From Jeotgalibacillus sp. R-1-5s-1 (GTDB lineage: Bacteria; Bacillota; Bacilli; Bacillales; Jeotgalibacillaceae): 64,000 nt of DNA. This document shows positions 17,179 through 25,443 of this stretch, piece after piece. The position numbers and the translations under genes were made by a program. The DNA lies in the NCBI RefSeq assembly GCF_004405105.1, contig NZ_SORW01000012.1, forward strand, positions 62,001-126,000, given 5' to 3'. Below the pieces are notes generated by a model, which did not search any database, was not told the DNA's origin, and saw nothing but the letters and a program-made list of their open reading frames with translations. Position 1 is the stretch's first letter, and the number at the start of each line of letters is the position of its first letter.

Positions 17179-17628
17179 ATGGAAAAAGAACAGGTTGTAC
17201 AGGACATTGCAAAAAAAATGAAACTGATCAGAACAGAGCAGTCACTTTCTCAGGATCGGATGGCGGAAATTCTCGGCATTTCAAAAAAAACACTCGTCCA
17301 GATTGAAAAAGAACGAACGCTGCCGGGATGGAATGTTGTGGTGAGCTTTACGGCACTATTCGAAAACAGCGAGATTCTGCAGAATACGCTTGGTAACGAA
17401 CCGCTTGAGGTGATTCGCCTTGTTACATTTGGAAAACCGGAAGAGCCTTACGGAAAAACGATGGGCGGTAAGGTCTGGTGGAGAGAAATCGATTCACAAA
17501 ACGGCTACACTCTCCAGCAGAACCTGATCAGTCAGCATTACCGCATCATTGATCAGCAGCACTTTCGCTGGTACAGCACGTTTGATCAAAATGAAGCACT
17601 GGAACGTTTTAAGCAGTTAATACAATAA
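17179..17628 (+). CDS. XRE-family transcriptional regulator
   Basis: This 149-residue protein has an N-terminal helix-turn-helix at residues about 10-65 (IRTEQSLSQDRMAEILGISKKTLVQIEKERTLP would be too long to quote whole; LGISKKTLVQIEK is its recognition part). The C-terminal part of about 80 residues (GGKVWWREIDSQNGYTL, QHFRWYSTFDQNEALERF) is not a known effector domain to me. ATG 17179 is chosen because AGGTGG lies eight bases before it; two earlier in-frame starts are too close to that site. The PstS-like gene begins 12 bases after its stop, so the two are one operon and may act together as sensor and regulator. Confidence 0.85.
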   Translation: MEKEQVVQDIAKKMKLIRTEQSLSQDRMAEILGISKKTLVQIEKERTLPGWNVVVSFTALFENSEILQNTLGNEPLEVIRLVTFGKPEEPYGKTMGGKVWWREIDSQNGYTLQQNLISQHYRIIDQQHFRWYSTFDQNEALERFKQLIQ

Positions 17629-17640
17629 AGGGGGACACTT

Positions 17641-18795
17641 ATGATCTGGAAAACGTTTGTGTCAATCATTTTAGCAATGGGATTACTGTTTATAACCGTA
17701 TTTTTAAGTTTTACACTTTATTTTAATTTTGGTTCAACAGGCGTTATATTCATATGGATTACCTCTTTTATGCTTTATTTCATCTTAGTGATGGGGATAT
17801 TTGAAAAACTAAAAGGGAAAAAATTCGGGATCACAGTGAGCACTTTTGTAGGTTTGTGCATAATTGTGTTAATAAGTCGGTACGGCTATGATCTTTATAT
17901 TGAACGTATTACAAACTCAGCTGAGGTAGACTTGACCGAATATGAACCGTTCGGATCAGAAACAAAAGCTGTCTCGTTAGAACAAGCGGCTTCACTGGGG
18001 CTTTCAGGTGATCTTCCAGAGCTGGATGGGGCAACTGCACTATATCCTGTGTATTCCGCATTTGCCCAGGCAGTTTATCCTGAGGAACATTATCCACATG
18101 TGAATAATACTGACGGAATTGTATTATCCACAAAAACCGACGAAGCTTACACACGTCTTATCAAGGAAGAAACGGATATTATTTTCGTTGCCGGACCATC
18201 CGAGCGCCAGATTAAAGCAGCTGAAGATGCAGGACATACGTTAGAAATGACGCCAATCGGCCGGGAAGCATTTGTATTTTTCGTTAATGCCAAAAATCCT
18301 GTTGACTCTCTAACGATGGAACAGGTACAGAAGATCTACTCCGGGGAAATTACAAACTGGAATGAGGTTGGCGGAGAAAATGAAAAAATTCAGGCTTTTC
18401 AGCGTCCTGATGATAGTGGGAGTCAGACAGCACTTGAAAATCTGATGGGAGATATTCCATTAATGGAGGCTCCTGCTAAAGAGATTGTTTCCGGTATGGG
18501 CGGGATCATACGTGAAACCTCTGATTATCGAAATCATGGAAATGCCATTGGTTATTCATTCCGCTTCTTTTCTACAGAAATGCATCGTGATGGAGATATC
18601 AAACTGCTTGCCATTGATGGTGTGCCTCCTTCAGAAAAATCAATTCGTGATGGATCTTATCCTATCGCATCTGAATTTTATGCGATCACAGTCGGGGAAC
18701 GTACAGAAAACGAAACAAAGCTCATTGACTGGATTGTTTCTGAAGAAGGACAGTGGATTGTTGAAGAAACGGGATATGTAGGAGTAAAGGAATGA
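17641..18795 (+). CDS. membrane-anchored PstS-like substrate-binding protein
   Basis: This 384-residue protein has three hydrophobic segments in its first 95 residues (SIILAMGLLFITVFLSFTL, IFIWITSFMLYFILVMGIF and a third near 75-92). A PBP-like domain of the PstS type fills residues about 110-384: TALYPVYSAFAQAVYP, TDIIFVAGPSERQ, FFVNAKNPVDSLT, KIYSGEITNWNEVGG and RPDDSGSQTALENLM. PstS proteins bind phosphate for an ABC importer and are usually lipoproteins; this one has no lipobox and no pstCAB neighbours. It follows an XRE regulator by 12 bases, which suggests sensing rather than transport. The bound anion is unproven. Confidence 0.85.
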   Translation: MIWKTFVSIILAMGLLFITVFLSFTLYFNFGSTGVIFIWITSFMLYFILVMGIFEKLKGKKFGITVSTFVGLCIIVLISRYGYDLYIERITNSAEVDLTEYEPFGSETKAVSLEQAASLGLSGDLPELDGATALYPVYSAFAQAVYPEEHYPHVNNTDGIVLSTKTDEAYTRLIKEETDIIFVAGPSERQIKAAEDAGHTLEMTPIGREAFVFFVNAKNPVDSLTMEQVQKIYSGEITNWNEVGGENEKIQAFQRPDDSGSQTALENLMGDIPLMEAPAKEIVSGMGGIIRETSDYRNHGNAIGYSFRFFSTEMHRDGDIKLLAIDGVPPSEKSIRDGSYPIASEFYAITVGERTENETKLIDWIVSEEGQWIVEETGYVGVKE

Positions 18796-19069
18796 TAGAT
18801 CCTTTTATCTGGCAACTCGTTATTGTTCCAAGTGTTACAATCAGCTTAGGATGCCTTAGCTCTTGGTATTTTAAAAAGCTCTGGGTTGGTCCTGTGATTA
18901 ATTGTTTTTGAACATGATTTTTGAAGCTTGGTATTCACTGATATATTTTCAATTAGAATCAGTAAGCTTCTCATCCTGGAATTTCTTTTTTCCTTTTGCA
19001 ACCTTCATCCTGGTCACGCTTGCCTATTTTATTTTTCGAGAATGGAAACCAGAGGATCCATTTTCTTAG
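18792..19069 (+). pseudogene. small membrane protein gene split by a frameshift
   Basis: An ATG overlapping the PstS-like stop codon (ATGA at 18792) opens a 39-codon frame (MIDPFIWQLVIVPSVTISLG...) that ends at TGA 18909-18911, right after a T5 run. A second frame, ATG 18914 to TAG 19067-19069, reads MIFEAWYSLIYFQLES... and ends EWKPEDPFS. Adding one T to the run joins both into one 92-residue protein with about three hydrophobic segments. It is vaguely like the small DUF2651-type proteins of bacilli, which I hold loosely. It could be a true mutation, a slippage switch or a sequencing error. Confidence 0.6.
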
Positions 19070-19111
19070 ACTGGATCTTTTTAACATTAAGGGATATAAA
19101 TTTTAAAAAAC

Positions 19112-19176
19112 AAAAGTGCCTGATCATTCCAAAGACGCGCAACTCCAAAAGCGCTGGAATGACCAGGCACTTTTTT
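19112..19176 (+). terminator. terminator with repeat-like arms
   Basis: GTGCCTGATCATTCC (19116-19130) pairs with GGAATGACCAGGCAC (19156-19170), one mismatch, then a T6 run. The arms match those at 59788-59899, and the inner bases, read on the minus strand, look like a shortened form of that element. Confidence 0.75.
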
Positions 19177-19328
19177 ATCTCAATTTCAATTATTTTCAAA
19201 TGCAAAATAAATAGCTTGTCTATCAGAGAATAATGAACTATTATTTTATTACGTATAAAGGACTATTTCTTATTATTTTCCTGTTTACACCCGAACACAG
19301 CCAAGCCCCACAGACTGGAGGATCTTTC

Positions 19329-21722
19329 ATGGGAGAATACAATCTGTTTCTCGTTACAGGCTCACTGCTTATCGCGATCTTTTCCTCTTATGCCGCCTTA
19401 CTCCTTGTGAAAAAAATGATTCAGGAAAACAAAAGAAACCGAAAAGGATTGTGGCTGACATCAGGAAGCCTCATTTTCGGGGCTGGCATCTGGTGCATGC
19501 ACTTTGTGGCGATGCTTGCCTATCATTTGGACATGCCCGTCTCCTATCATCCAGGTCTTCTGTTCCTCAGCATTGTTTTTGCCGCTATTTCCAGCTTTAC
19601 CGCTTTTCTACTACTAAATAAGAAAGTCATCACGTCAAGAGTGATTATTTTTGGATCCGTCTTCATTTCCATCAGTATTTTATCTATGCATTACATAGGA
19701 ATGGAAGCCATGAGAATGCAGGCTGATATTGTGTATAACCTGTGGATTGTTGCACTATCTGCTCTGATTGCGGTCGTTGCTTCCTATGCAGCACTGAGAA
19801 TTTTCATCTATTTTTCGTTCCAGAAAAACAGCAGTGCCTTTATTGGACCTGCTATCAGCGCGGTAATCATGGGAATCGCCATCTCAGGCATGCACTATAC
19901 CGGAATGGCTTCAGCAACATTCGATCACTCTGTGCATCACGCAATAGAGGACGTGACCGGACTGGATCAAAATGCGATTGGTTCTATTATTGCCATCGCC
20001 ATGCTGGTCATTTTATCTTTTGTTTTTATCGTCATTTTTTATGATAAAAAAATGGCGCTGGCAAATCAGAGGCTGACAATGACTGATCAGCTATACCGCT
20101 CAATTATGGATGCTGCCAATGATGCCGTCATCACCACTGATGCCAACGGGGCTGTTCTTTCCTGGAATAAGGCTGCAGAAACGATTTTCGGATATGGAAA
20201 GTCTGAGATGATGGATCAACCCTTATCCATCATTTTGCCAGGTTACGAACTTTCAACGGACAATGACAAACAGACCCTTGTTCTTAAAGGAAAACATAAG
20301 AATAATGAGACTTTTCCGATTGAACTGTCGTTTTCATCTGTAAAAAATGAAAGTCAGCTTTACTACACAGGGATAATCAGAAACATTTCCGAGAGAGTCA
20401 AACAGCAGAAAAAGATTGAAGAGCTTGTTTATAAGGATCCACTGACGAACCTTCCTAACAGGCGTATGTTGAATGAAGAGCTTGGAAAGATGATCCACTC
20501 AGCAAGTAACGCAGGTCAGGAAGTCGCCGCCGCTTTTATCGATATGGACCGCTTTAAACAGGTGAATGACGTTTACGGACATCAGACAGGGGATCTGCTG
20601 CTGAAGGCTATGGCGGATCGAATGAGTAATTTGCTAAAATATGAGGATTTGATTGGAAGACAAAGTGGAGATGAATTTATTATCCTCTCCCCTGCCAGTT
20701 CTCCTTTTCAGATCAGCACAAAGGCTAATGCCGTGTTAACAGCTTTTAAAGAGCCTTTTTTAATAGGGAATACAGAGATTTTCATGTCTCCGTCTATCGG
20801 GATCAGCCTTTATCCACAGGACGGCATAACTGCTGATGAGCTCATTAAGCATGCAGACATGGCCATGTACAAAGCAAAAGAGCTCGGCGGGGCACATTTT
20901 CAATTTTTCACAAGTGAAATTAATGACGAAATTTCAAGTAAAATGAAGATGGAATCCGGTTTAAGAAAAGCCATTATGAATGAAGAACTGGAGGTCTATT
21001 ATCAGCCGCTTGTCTCTATTCATGATAATCAGATTAATGGAGTCGAAGCGCTGATCCGCTGGCACAGCAGAGAATTGGGTACAGTACCTCCCGCAGATTT
21101 TATTCCTTTAGCTGAAGAAACGAACTTGATTTTACCGATCGGCGAATGGGTGCTGCGAAAGGCCTGCACGCAATTTACAGAGTGGAAAAAATCAAATTAC
21201 ATGCCCGGCCACCTTGCTGTGAATATCTCGTCCATCCAGTTTAAGCAGGAGAATTTCCCACAGCTCGTAAGCAAAGTCTTAGAAGAAACAGGCATGCCTC
21301 CCCACTGCCTTGTCCTTGAAGTGACTGAAACGGTTATTCAGAATGTGGAAAAGTCCCTTCCGACCTTACACAGCTTAAAGGAAATGGGCATTAAACTTTC
21401 GCTTGATGATTTTGGGACAGGCTATTCATCCCTTCAATACTTAAAGGATTTCCCGCTGGATATTATTAAAATTGATAAATCATTTGTACAATCTCTGCTG
21501 ATCAGCCCCAAAAATCAGGCTGTTGTGGATATGATCATCAATATGGCGGAGCAGCTGGAAATTGAAGTCATTGCTGAGGGAGTGGAGTCTGAGGATCAGA
21601 GAAAATATCTCGCCACGAGAGAATCTATTTTTTATCAGGGCTACCTGTACAGTCCTCCAGTAACATTTGAAGAGTTGACTTCCCAGCTTATCAGTCAGTC
21701 TGTTCAGCGACTGGCTGAATAG
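19329..21722 (+). CDS. dgcW: MHYT-PAS-GGDEF-EAL protein (YkoW/DgcW-like)
   Basis: This 797-residue membrane c-di-GMP enzyme has four parts. Residues about 1-230 are an MHYT sensor with seven hydrophobic segments and three His-containing repeats (CMHFVAMLAYH, MHYIGMEAM, MHYTGMASA). A PAS domain (about 255-365), a GGDEF domain (about 370-530) and an EAL domain (about 545-795) follow. The cyclase motif is SGDEF, not GGDEF. The EAL side keeps EALIRWH, DDFGTGYSS and IAEGVES, so phosphodiesterase activity is likely. The ATG at 19329 has GGAGG seven bases upstream, better than an ATG at 19233. B. subtilis YkoW has the same domain order and length. Confidence 0.9.
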   Translation: MGEYNLFLVTGSLLIAIFSSYAALLLVKKMIQENKRNRKGLWLTSGSLIFGAGIWCMHFVAMLAYHLDMPVSYHPGLLFLSIVFAAISSFTAFLLLNKKVITSRVIIFGSVFISISILSMHYIGMEAMRMQADIVYNLWIVALSALIAVVASYAALRIFIYFSFQKNSSAFIGPAISAVIMGIAISGMHYTGMASATFDHSVHHAIEDVTGLDQNAIGSIIAIAMLVILSFVFIVIFYDKKMALANQRLTMTDQLYRSIMDAANDAVITTDANGAVLSWNKAAETIFGYGKSEMMDQPLSIILPGYELSTDNDKQTLVLKGKHKNNETFPIELSFSSVKNESQLYYTGIIRNISERVKQQKKIEELVYKDPLTNLPNRRMLNEELGKMIHSASNAGQEVAAAFIDMDRFKQVNDVYGHQTGDLLLKAMADRMSNLLKYEDLIGRQSGDEFIILSPASSPFQISTKANAVLTAFKEPFLIGNTEIFMSPSIGISLYPQDGITADELIKHADMAMYKAKELGGAHFQFFTSEINDEISSKMKMESGLRKAIMNEELEVYYQPLVSIHDNQINGVEALIRWHSRELGTVPPADFIPLAEETNLILPIGEWVLRKACTQFTEWKKSNYMPGHLAVNISSIQFKQENFPQLVSKVLEETGMPPHCLVLEVTETVIQNVEKSLPTLHSLKEMGIKLSLDDFGTGYSSLQYLKDFPLDIIKIDKSFVQSLLISPKNQAVVDMIINMAEQLEIEVIAEGVESEDQRKYLATRESIFYQGYLYSPPVTFEELTSQLISQSVQRLAE

Positions 21723-21729
21723 CCGTTAA

Positions 21730-21763
21730 AAAACAGTGGATTCCTGATGGAGTCCACTGTTTC
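21730..21763 (+). terminator. terminator of dgcW
   Basis: AAACAGTGGA...TCCACTGTTT stem, followed by TCTCTATCTT. Confidence 0.75.
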
Positions 21764-21791
21764 TCTATCTTATAACCCAAGACTTTCTTAT

Positions 21792-22793
21792 TTATGCCTC
21801 AACCTTCACCAGCACACGACCTCGAATTTTACTTTCTATAATATCCTGCATCGCCTGCGGAACTTCTTTCAAAGGAACCTCACGATTGACCAGCAGCTCC
21901 AGATCATCAGGTTTCAAATCCTGACCGAGACGTGCCCAGATCTCTTTACGCAGAGGCATCGCACAATACGCTGAATCAACTCCAAGCAGACTGACACCTC
22001 TCAGGATAAATGGATGCACCGTAGTCGGAATTTTAGTTCCACCTGTCAGACCGCTTACAGCTACTGCACCATTTTGCTTCATTTCACTCAACACCGCAGC
22101 CAGGCTGTCTCCTCCAACCGGATCCACTGCCGCTATCCATTTCCCTTTACTTAACGGCCGGATTTTTCCGCCATCATACACTGCATCGCGTGACAGCACT
22201 TCGTTTGCTCCCAGGGCTTTTAAGAAATCATGCTCTGACTGTTTTCCTGTACTCGCAGTAACATCATATCCCCGTTTAGCGAGCATCGCCACAGCCATAC
22301 TGCCGACACCGCCTGTAGATCCGGTCACGAGAACCTTTCCGGATTCAGGGGTAATACCTGTCTGCTCAAGTCTATGTACAGATAATGCAGCCGTAAAACC
22401 GGCAGTTCCAAAAATCATGGCTTCTCTGAGTGATAAATCATCCGGCAATGGCACGACCCAGTCTGCAGGTATTTTCGCATATTCACTGTACCCGCCAAAA
22501 TGAGTGACACCAATATCATAGCTCGTCGCAATTACCCGGTCGCCCTCACTAAAACGGTCGTCCTCTGAGGAAACGACCGTCCCTGACAAATCAATTCCCG
22601 GAATAAACGGATACGATTGAACAATTTTCCCGTCCTTCAATCCAGCAAGTCCATCTTTAAAATTCACGCTTGAGTATGCAACCTTAATCAGCACTTCCCC
22701 TTTTGGAAGATCTTCTTCAGATAGCTCTTTTACCTGCGCCTCTACCTGATCATCTTTTAAGTCCACCATCACTGCCTGAAATGTTAACGACAT
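21792..22793 (-). CDS. YhdH/YhfP-family quinone oxidoreductase (MDR)
   Basis: This 333-residue zinc-independent medium-chain reductase is related to E. coli AcuI (acrylyl-CoA reductase) and Bacillus YhfP. The GroES-like N-terminus has SSVNFKDGLAGL and PGIDLSGTV; the NADP-binding fold carries VTGSTGGVGSMAVAML, then STGK and DPVGGDSL. It probably reduces an activated C=C bond with NADPH; the physiological substrate is unknown. The start at 22793 follows GGGGAG; an upstream in-frame ATG at 22823 lies inside the preceding gene. It begins 16 bases after the glycosylase gene ends, so both are likely co-transcribed. Confidence 0.9.
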   Translation of the reverse strand: MSLTFQAVMVDLKDDQVEAQVKELSEEDLPKGEVLIKVAYSSVNFKDGLAGLKDGKIVQSYPFIPGIDLSGTVVSSEDDRFSEGDRVIATSYDIGVTHFGGYSEYAKIPADWVVPLPDDLSLREAMIFGTAGFTAALSVHRLEQTGITPESGKVLVTGSTGGVGSMAVAMLAKRGYDVTASTGKQSEHDFLKALGANEVLSRDAVYDGGKIRPLSKGKWIAAVDPVGGDSLAAVLSEMKQNGAVAVSGLTGGTKIPTTVHPFILRGVSLLGVDSAYCAMPLRKEIWARLGQDLKPDDLELLVNREVPLKEVPQAMQDIIESKIRGRVLVKVEA

Positions 22794-22809
22794 GATTTTC
22801 TCCCCTTTG

Positions 22810-23406
22810 CTATTTTGATACATAGAGATTGTCTTTCACCCAGAAACGGTACGGATAATCGCGCGCTTCACCTGTGTTATCAATCCCTATTCTTGGTCCT
22901 GACACTACTTCAAAAGAACCCTCCGGCCAGCCCTCACAAATCTTAAGCGGCCGTCTTGTAAAATGAGTTCCGTAATCGGACATCGCAATCCCTAACGCTT
23001 TGGTCAGCTTTCCAGGACCACTCGTCCATTCAAGCTGCTTTCGCCCCTTTCTCCGCTGCTCCATTAAATGCAGTCCATCAACAGGTTCGACCGCCCTGAT
23101 CAGCACGGCCTGAGGTGTATCAATCTCAGCTGCCACAACATTCACCAGAGTATGTGTATGCATCTGATATGTGTAAACAGAGCCGGCTTTTCCAAACATA
23201 ATCTCCGTTCTTCGTGTTCTCCGGTTACCAAAGCTGTGAGCAGCACGATCCTCAGCCCCCATGTATGCCTCTGTTTCCACAATGATACCGGATGCCAGTC
23301 CCTCTGCCGTCTCTTTCACAAGCAGCTTACCTAAAAGGGCAGGTGCAAGCTCCAGAGCACTTATTTCATAAAAAGACTGATCCAAAGGAATCCGTTCCAT
23401 CCGCAT
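22810..23406 (-). CDS. 3-methyladenine DNA glycosylase (AAG/Mpg family)
   Basis: This 198-residue base-excision repair enzyme removes alkylated purines from DNA. Family motifs are LAPALLGKLLV, IIVETEAYMGAEDRAAHSF (the catalytic Glu sits in this stretch), GSVYTYQMH, AVLIRAVEP and the LTSGPGKLTKALGI-type segment (WTSGPGKLTKALGI). Two ATG codons lie two codons apart (23406 and 23400), with no clear binding site separating them. It is the first gene of a two-gene unit with the oxidoreductase. About 100 bases upstream lies the 21-bp-period array at 23509-23621. Confidence 0.92.
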   Translation of the reverse strand: MRMERIPLDQSFYEISALELAPALLGKLLVKETAEGLASGIIVETEAYMGAEDRAAHSFGNRRTRRTEIMFGKAGSVYTYQMHTHTLVNVVAAEIDTPQAVLIRAVEPVDGLHLMEQRRKGRKQLEWTSGPGKLTKALGIAMSDYGTHFTRRPLKICEGWPEGSFEVVSGPRIGIDNTGEARDYPYRFWVKDNLYVSK

Positions 23407-23508
23407 CCCAACTTTCCATGCTTATATTCTTCTGCTTTTCCCTTTGTAAGTCCTGTTTGAAACGGGATATATGTATAAAAGAGTGTGAATCCTCTTTTTG
23501 AGTTTGGA

Positions 23509-23621
23509 GTTTGTGAGGTTGGGTGGTTAATTCGTGAGGATACATCCGGAATTCATCAGCTTATCAGGGGAGTTTGTGAGCTTAACCCACGAGTTCGTCA
23601 GCTTACAAAAAAGTTCGTGAG
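23509..23621. repeat. degenerate 21-bp-period repeat array 1
   Basis: A core like GTTCGTGAG recurs at 23509 (GTTTGTGAG), 23530 (ATTCGTGAG), 23551 (ATTCATCAG), 23572 (GTTTGTGAG), 23593 (GTTCGTCAG) and 23613 (GTTCGTGAG), that is at steps of 21, 21, 21, 21 and 20 bases. The bases between cores are only loosely alike, often GCTTA after the core. The array fills most of the 366-base gap between mpg and the csp terminator and holds no convincing gene. Confidence 0.8.
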
Positions 23622-23725
23622 TTCAGTGAGGTTTGACCTACTCCGGTTACCCTCTGCATACGCGTAACCAGTCTACATAAACAATCAATCCTGTTTCCGC
23701 GCGAGCAGACAGCAAAAAGACAAAA

Positions 23726-23759
23726 AAACACCTGCATCTCCTAAGAGAAACAGGTGTTT
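23726..23759 (-). terminator. terminator of the cold-shock gene
   Basis: AAACACCTG...CAGGTGTTT stem followed by T7 on the minus strand. Confidence 0.85.
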
Positions 23760-23772
23760 GAAATTGTAAAAA

Positions 23773-23973
23773 TTATAATTTTACAACGTTAGCAGCTTGG
23801 TCGCCACGGTTGCCTTGAGTGATATCAAAGCTAACTTTTTGACCTTCTTCAAGAGTTTTGAATCCGTCGCCAGTGATAGCTGAGAAGTGTACGAATACGT
23901 CTTCGCCGCCGTCAACTTCGATAAATCCAAATCCTTTTTCTGCGTTAAACCATTTTACTGTACCTTCGTTCAT
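23773..23973 (-). CDS. cold-shock protein, CspA/CspB family
   Basis: This 66-residue single-stranded nucleic-acid chaperone has RNP1 (KGFGFIEV) and RNP2 (DVFVHFSAI), opening [20 protein letters not shown] and ending DQAANVVKL. It melts RNA structure at low temperature. ATG 23973 follows GGAGGAATTACCC. It has a promoter at 24124-24152, which leaves a leader of about 140 nt that contains nested inverted repeats, a common arrangement in cold-regulated csp genes. Bacilli usually carry several paralogues, so I give no specific letter. Confidence 0.96.
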   Translation of the reverse strand: MNEGTVKWFNAEKGFGFIEVDGGEDVFVHFSAITGDGFKTLEEGQKVSFDITQGNRGDQAANVVKL

Positions 23974-24028
23974 GGGTAATTCCTCCACTTTGTTCTTGGT
24001 TTTACTTAATAGCTGAGTAAAAACAAAG

Positions 24029-24092
24029 AATTCACATGTTAGCACGAATTTTACATGATCGGAAATGTAAAATCCCTGATAACATGTGAATT
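24029..24092 (-). promoter_or_regulatory. structured 5' leader of the csp mRNA
   Basis: Two nested perfect inverted repeats are present: AATTCACATGTTA (24080-24092 and its mate at 24029-24041) outside, and ATTTTACAT / ATGTAAAAT inside, with an 8-base apical loop. The whole lies in the untranslated leader, some 55 bases before the start codon. A temperature-responsive fold is the obvious proposal. Confidence 0.65.
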
Positions 24093-24123
24093 AGATGGTT
24101 GTTACGTATTAAGCATGTGTTAA

Positions 24124-24152
24124 TACTAGCACGCACTCGTATAAATAGCAAA
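24124..24152 (-). promoter_or_regulatory. csp promoter
   Basis: TTGCTA (24147-24152) and TAGTAT (24124-24129), 17 bases apart on the minus strand. The start of transcription would be near 24117. Confidence 0.65.
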
Positions 24153-24306
24153 TTATTCTTTACTATATTTTCCGACAGGTTTCGCATTTACGGCGGTTAA
24201 CCTAGTCGTGCTAACGGTTCAGCGAGAGGTAAATTAAATTAATTTTATTTATTTCCCGCCTGAAACCGATGATATTTCAGTCGAATAAACGAAACAACCG
24301 GATCGA

Positions 24307-24402
24307 TTAATATCGTCCGGCTTTCCGTTTATTCATCAGCTTTCGGATAATCGGGTATACAATCGGTCCATATTTAATGGCTTTTTTAATTAAATTCTTC
24401 AT
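24307..24402 (-). CDS. 31-residue basic small protein
   Basis: A short frame reads MKNLIKKAIKYGPIVYPII, then RKLMNKRKAGRY and a stop. The ATG at 24402 has AGGAGGAG at an ideal distance, which is the main reason to call it a gene. Ten of 31 residues are Lys or Arg, and the N-terminal half can form an amphipathic helix broken by GPIVYP, so membrane association or nucleic-acid binding is possible. I have an impression of similar small proteins in other bacilli but cannot name a family. It sits between ykfD and the csp promoter on the same strand as both. Confidence 0.65.
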   Translation of the reverse strand: MKNLIKKAIKYGPIVYPIIRKLMNKRKAGRY

Positions 24403-24473
24403 GAACAATCTCCTCCTGAAAACGGGATATAGTTATAGGTATTCCCTGATTTCAGTATACACAAACATGAGGA

Positions 24474-25433
24474 TCAGGCGTAATGACAGGCAGCGTAATG
24501 TCCTGTTTTGACCTCGCGCCACTCAGGTTTCTCAGCTGCACAGCGTTCATCTGCAAGAGGACAGCGGGTTCTGAATACGCATCCGCTTGGTGGATCAATC
24601 GGACTTGGCAGTTCTCCTTCAAGTAGGATCCGCTCCCTGCTTTCCTCAATATCCGGGTCAGGAATCGGAATGGCTGACAGCAGCGCTTTTGTGTAGGGAT
24701 GCTGCGGATCCTCGTACAGCTTCTCACTCGTTGTGAGCTCCACCATATGACCAAGATACATGACCCCGATCCGGTCTGAAATGTGCTTGACCATGGACAA
24801 ATCATGCGCAATAAACAAATAGGTAAGCCCTTTTTCGTCCTGGAGGGACTTCAGCAGATTGACGACCTGCGCCTGCACTGATACGTCCAGCGCAGAGATC
24901 GGTTCATCCGCAATGATGAAATCCGGATCAAGCGCAAGGGCACGTGCAATCCCGATACGCTGACGCTGACCACCTGAGAATTCATGCGGATAACGATTGG
25001 CATGATCACGGGTCAGACCAACATCCTCAAGAAGCTGATACACCTTTTCCTTCATTTCTTTAGCATTTTTGTAAAGACCATGTACTTCCATCGGTTCCGC
25101 AATGATCTCAAGAACCGTGGACCTGGGATTCAGTGATGCATACGGATCCTGAAAAATCATTTGCATATTCCGTAAAAAAGAAAAACGCTCTTTTTCATTC
25201 ATCTGATGAACGTTCTGCCCATCAAAGTGAACTTCCCCATCTGTCAGGTTGTATAGACCCATAACGGTTCTGCCTGTCGTGGATTTTCCGCAGCCTGACT
25301 CTCCAACGAGTCCGAGCGTCTCGCCTTTATACACGTCAAAGCTGACGCTATCCACTGCTTTTAACAGCTGGTTTTTTCCTAAATCAAAGTGTTTTTTTAA
25401 GCCCTTGACCTCGAGCAGCTTCTGCTGTGTCAT
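24474..25433 (-). CDS. ykfD: peptide ABC transporter ATPase
   Basis: This 319-residue OppF/DppF-type ATPase energises peptide uptake at the inner face of the membrane. Walker A is GESGCGKST, the signature FSGGQRQRIGIARAL, Walker B FIIADEPISALD, and the C-terminal Cys-rich oligopeptide-transporter motif CVFRTRCPLADERC is present, which in this family can hold an iron-sulfur cluster. The start ATG at 25433 follows GAGGGGAAC, ten bases after ykfC. As last gene of the dpp-ykf operon it would supply the second ATPase beside DppD. No obvious terminator follows. Confidence 0.92.
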   Translation of the reverse strand: MTQQKLLEVKGLKKHFDLGKNQLLKAVDSVSFDVYKGETLGLVGESGCGKSTTGRTVMGLYNLTDGEVHFDGQNVHQMNEKERFSFLRNMQMIFQDPYASLNPRSTVLEIIAEPMEVHGLYKNAKEMKEKVYQLLEDVGLTRDHANRYPHEFSGGQRQRIGIARALALDPDFIIADEPISALDVSVQAQVVNLLKSLQDEKGLTYLFIAHDLSMVKHISDRIGVMYLGHMVELTTSEKLYEDPQHPYTKALLSAIPIPDPDIEESRERILLEGELPSPIDPPSGCVFRTRCPLADERCAAEKPEWREVKTGHYAACHYA

Positions 25434-25443
25434 GATGTTCCCC

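Noticed and set aside
18928-19233. A 101-codon frame between the small gene and dgcW.
   Set aside because: It overlaps the second half of the split gene and the terminator, starts without a binding site, and its composition is not protein-like.
23500-23640. The regular spacing suggested a CRISPR array.
   Set aside because: The step is 21 bases and the cores are short and degenerate, with no long identical repeats or unique spacers, and no cas genes are nearby.
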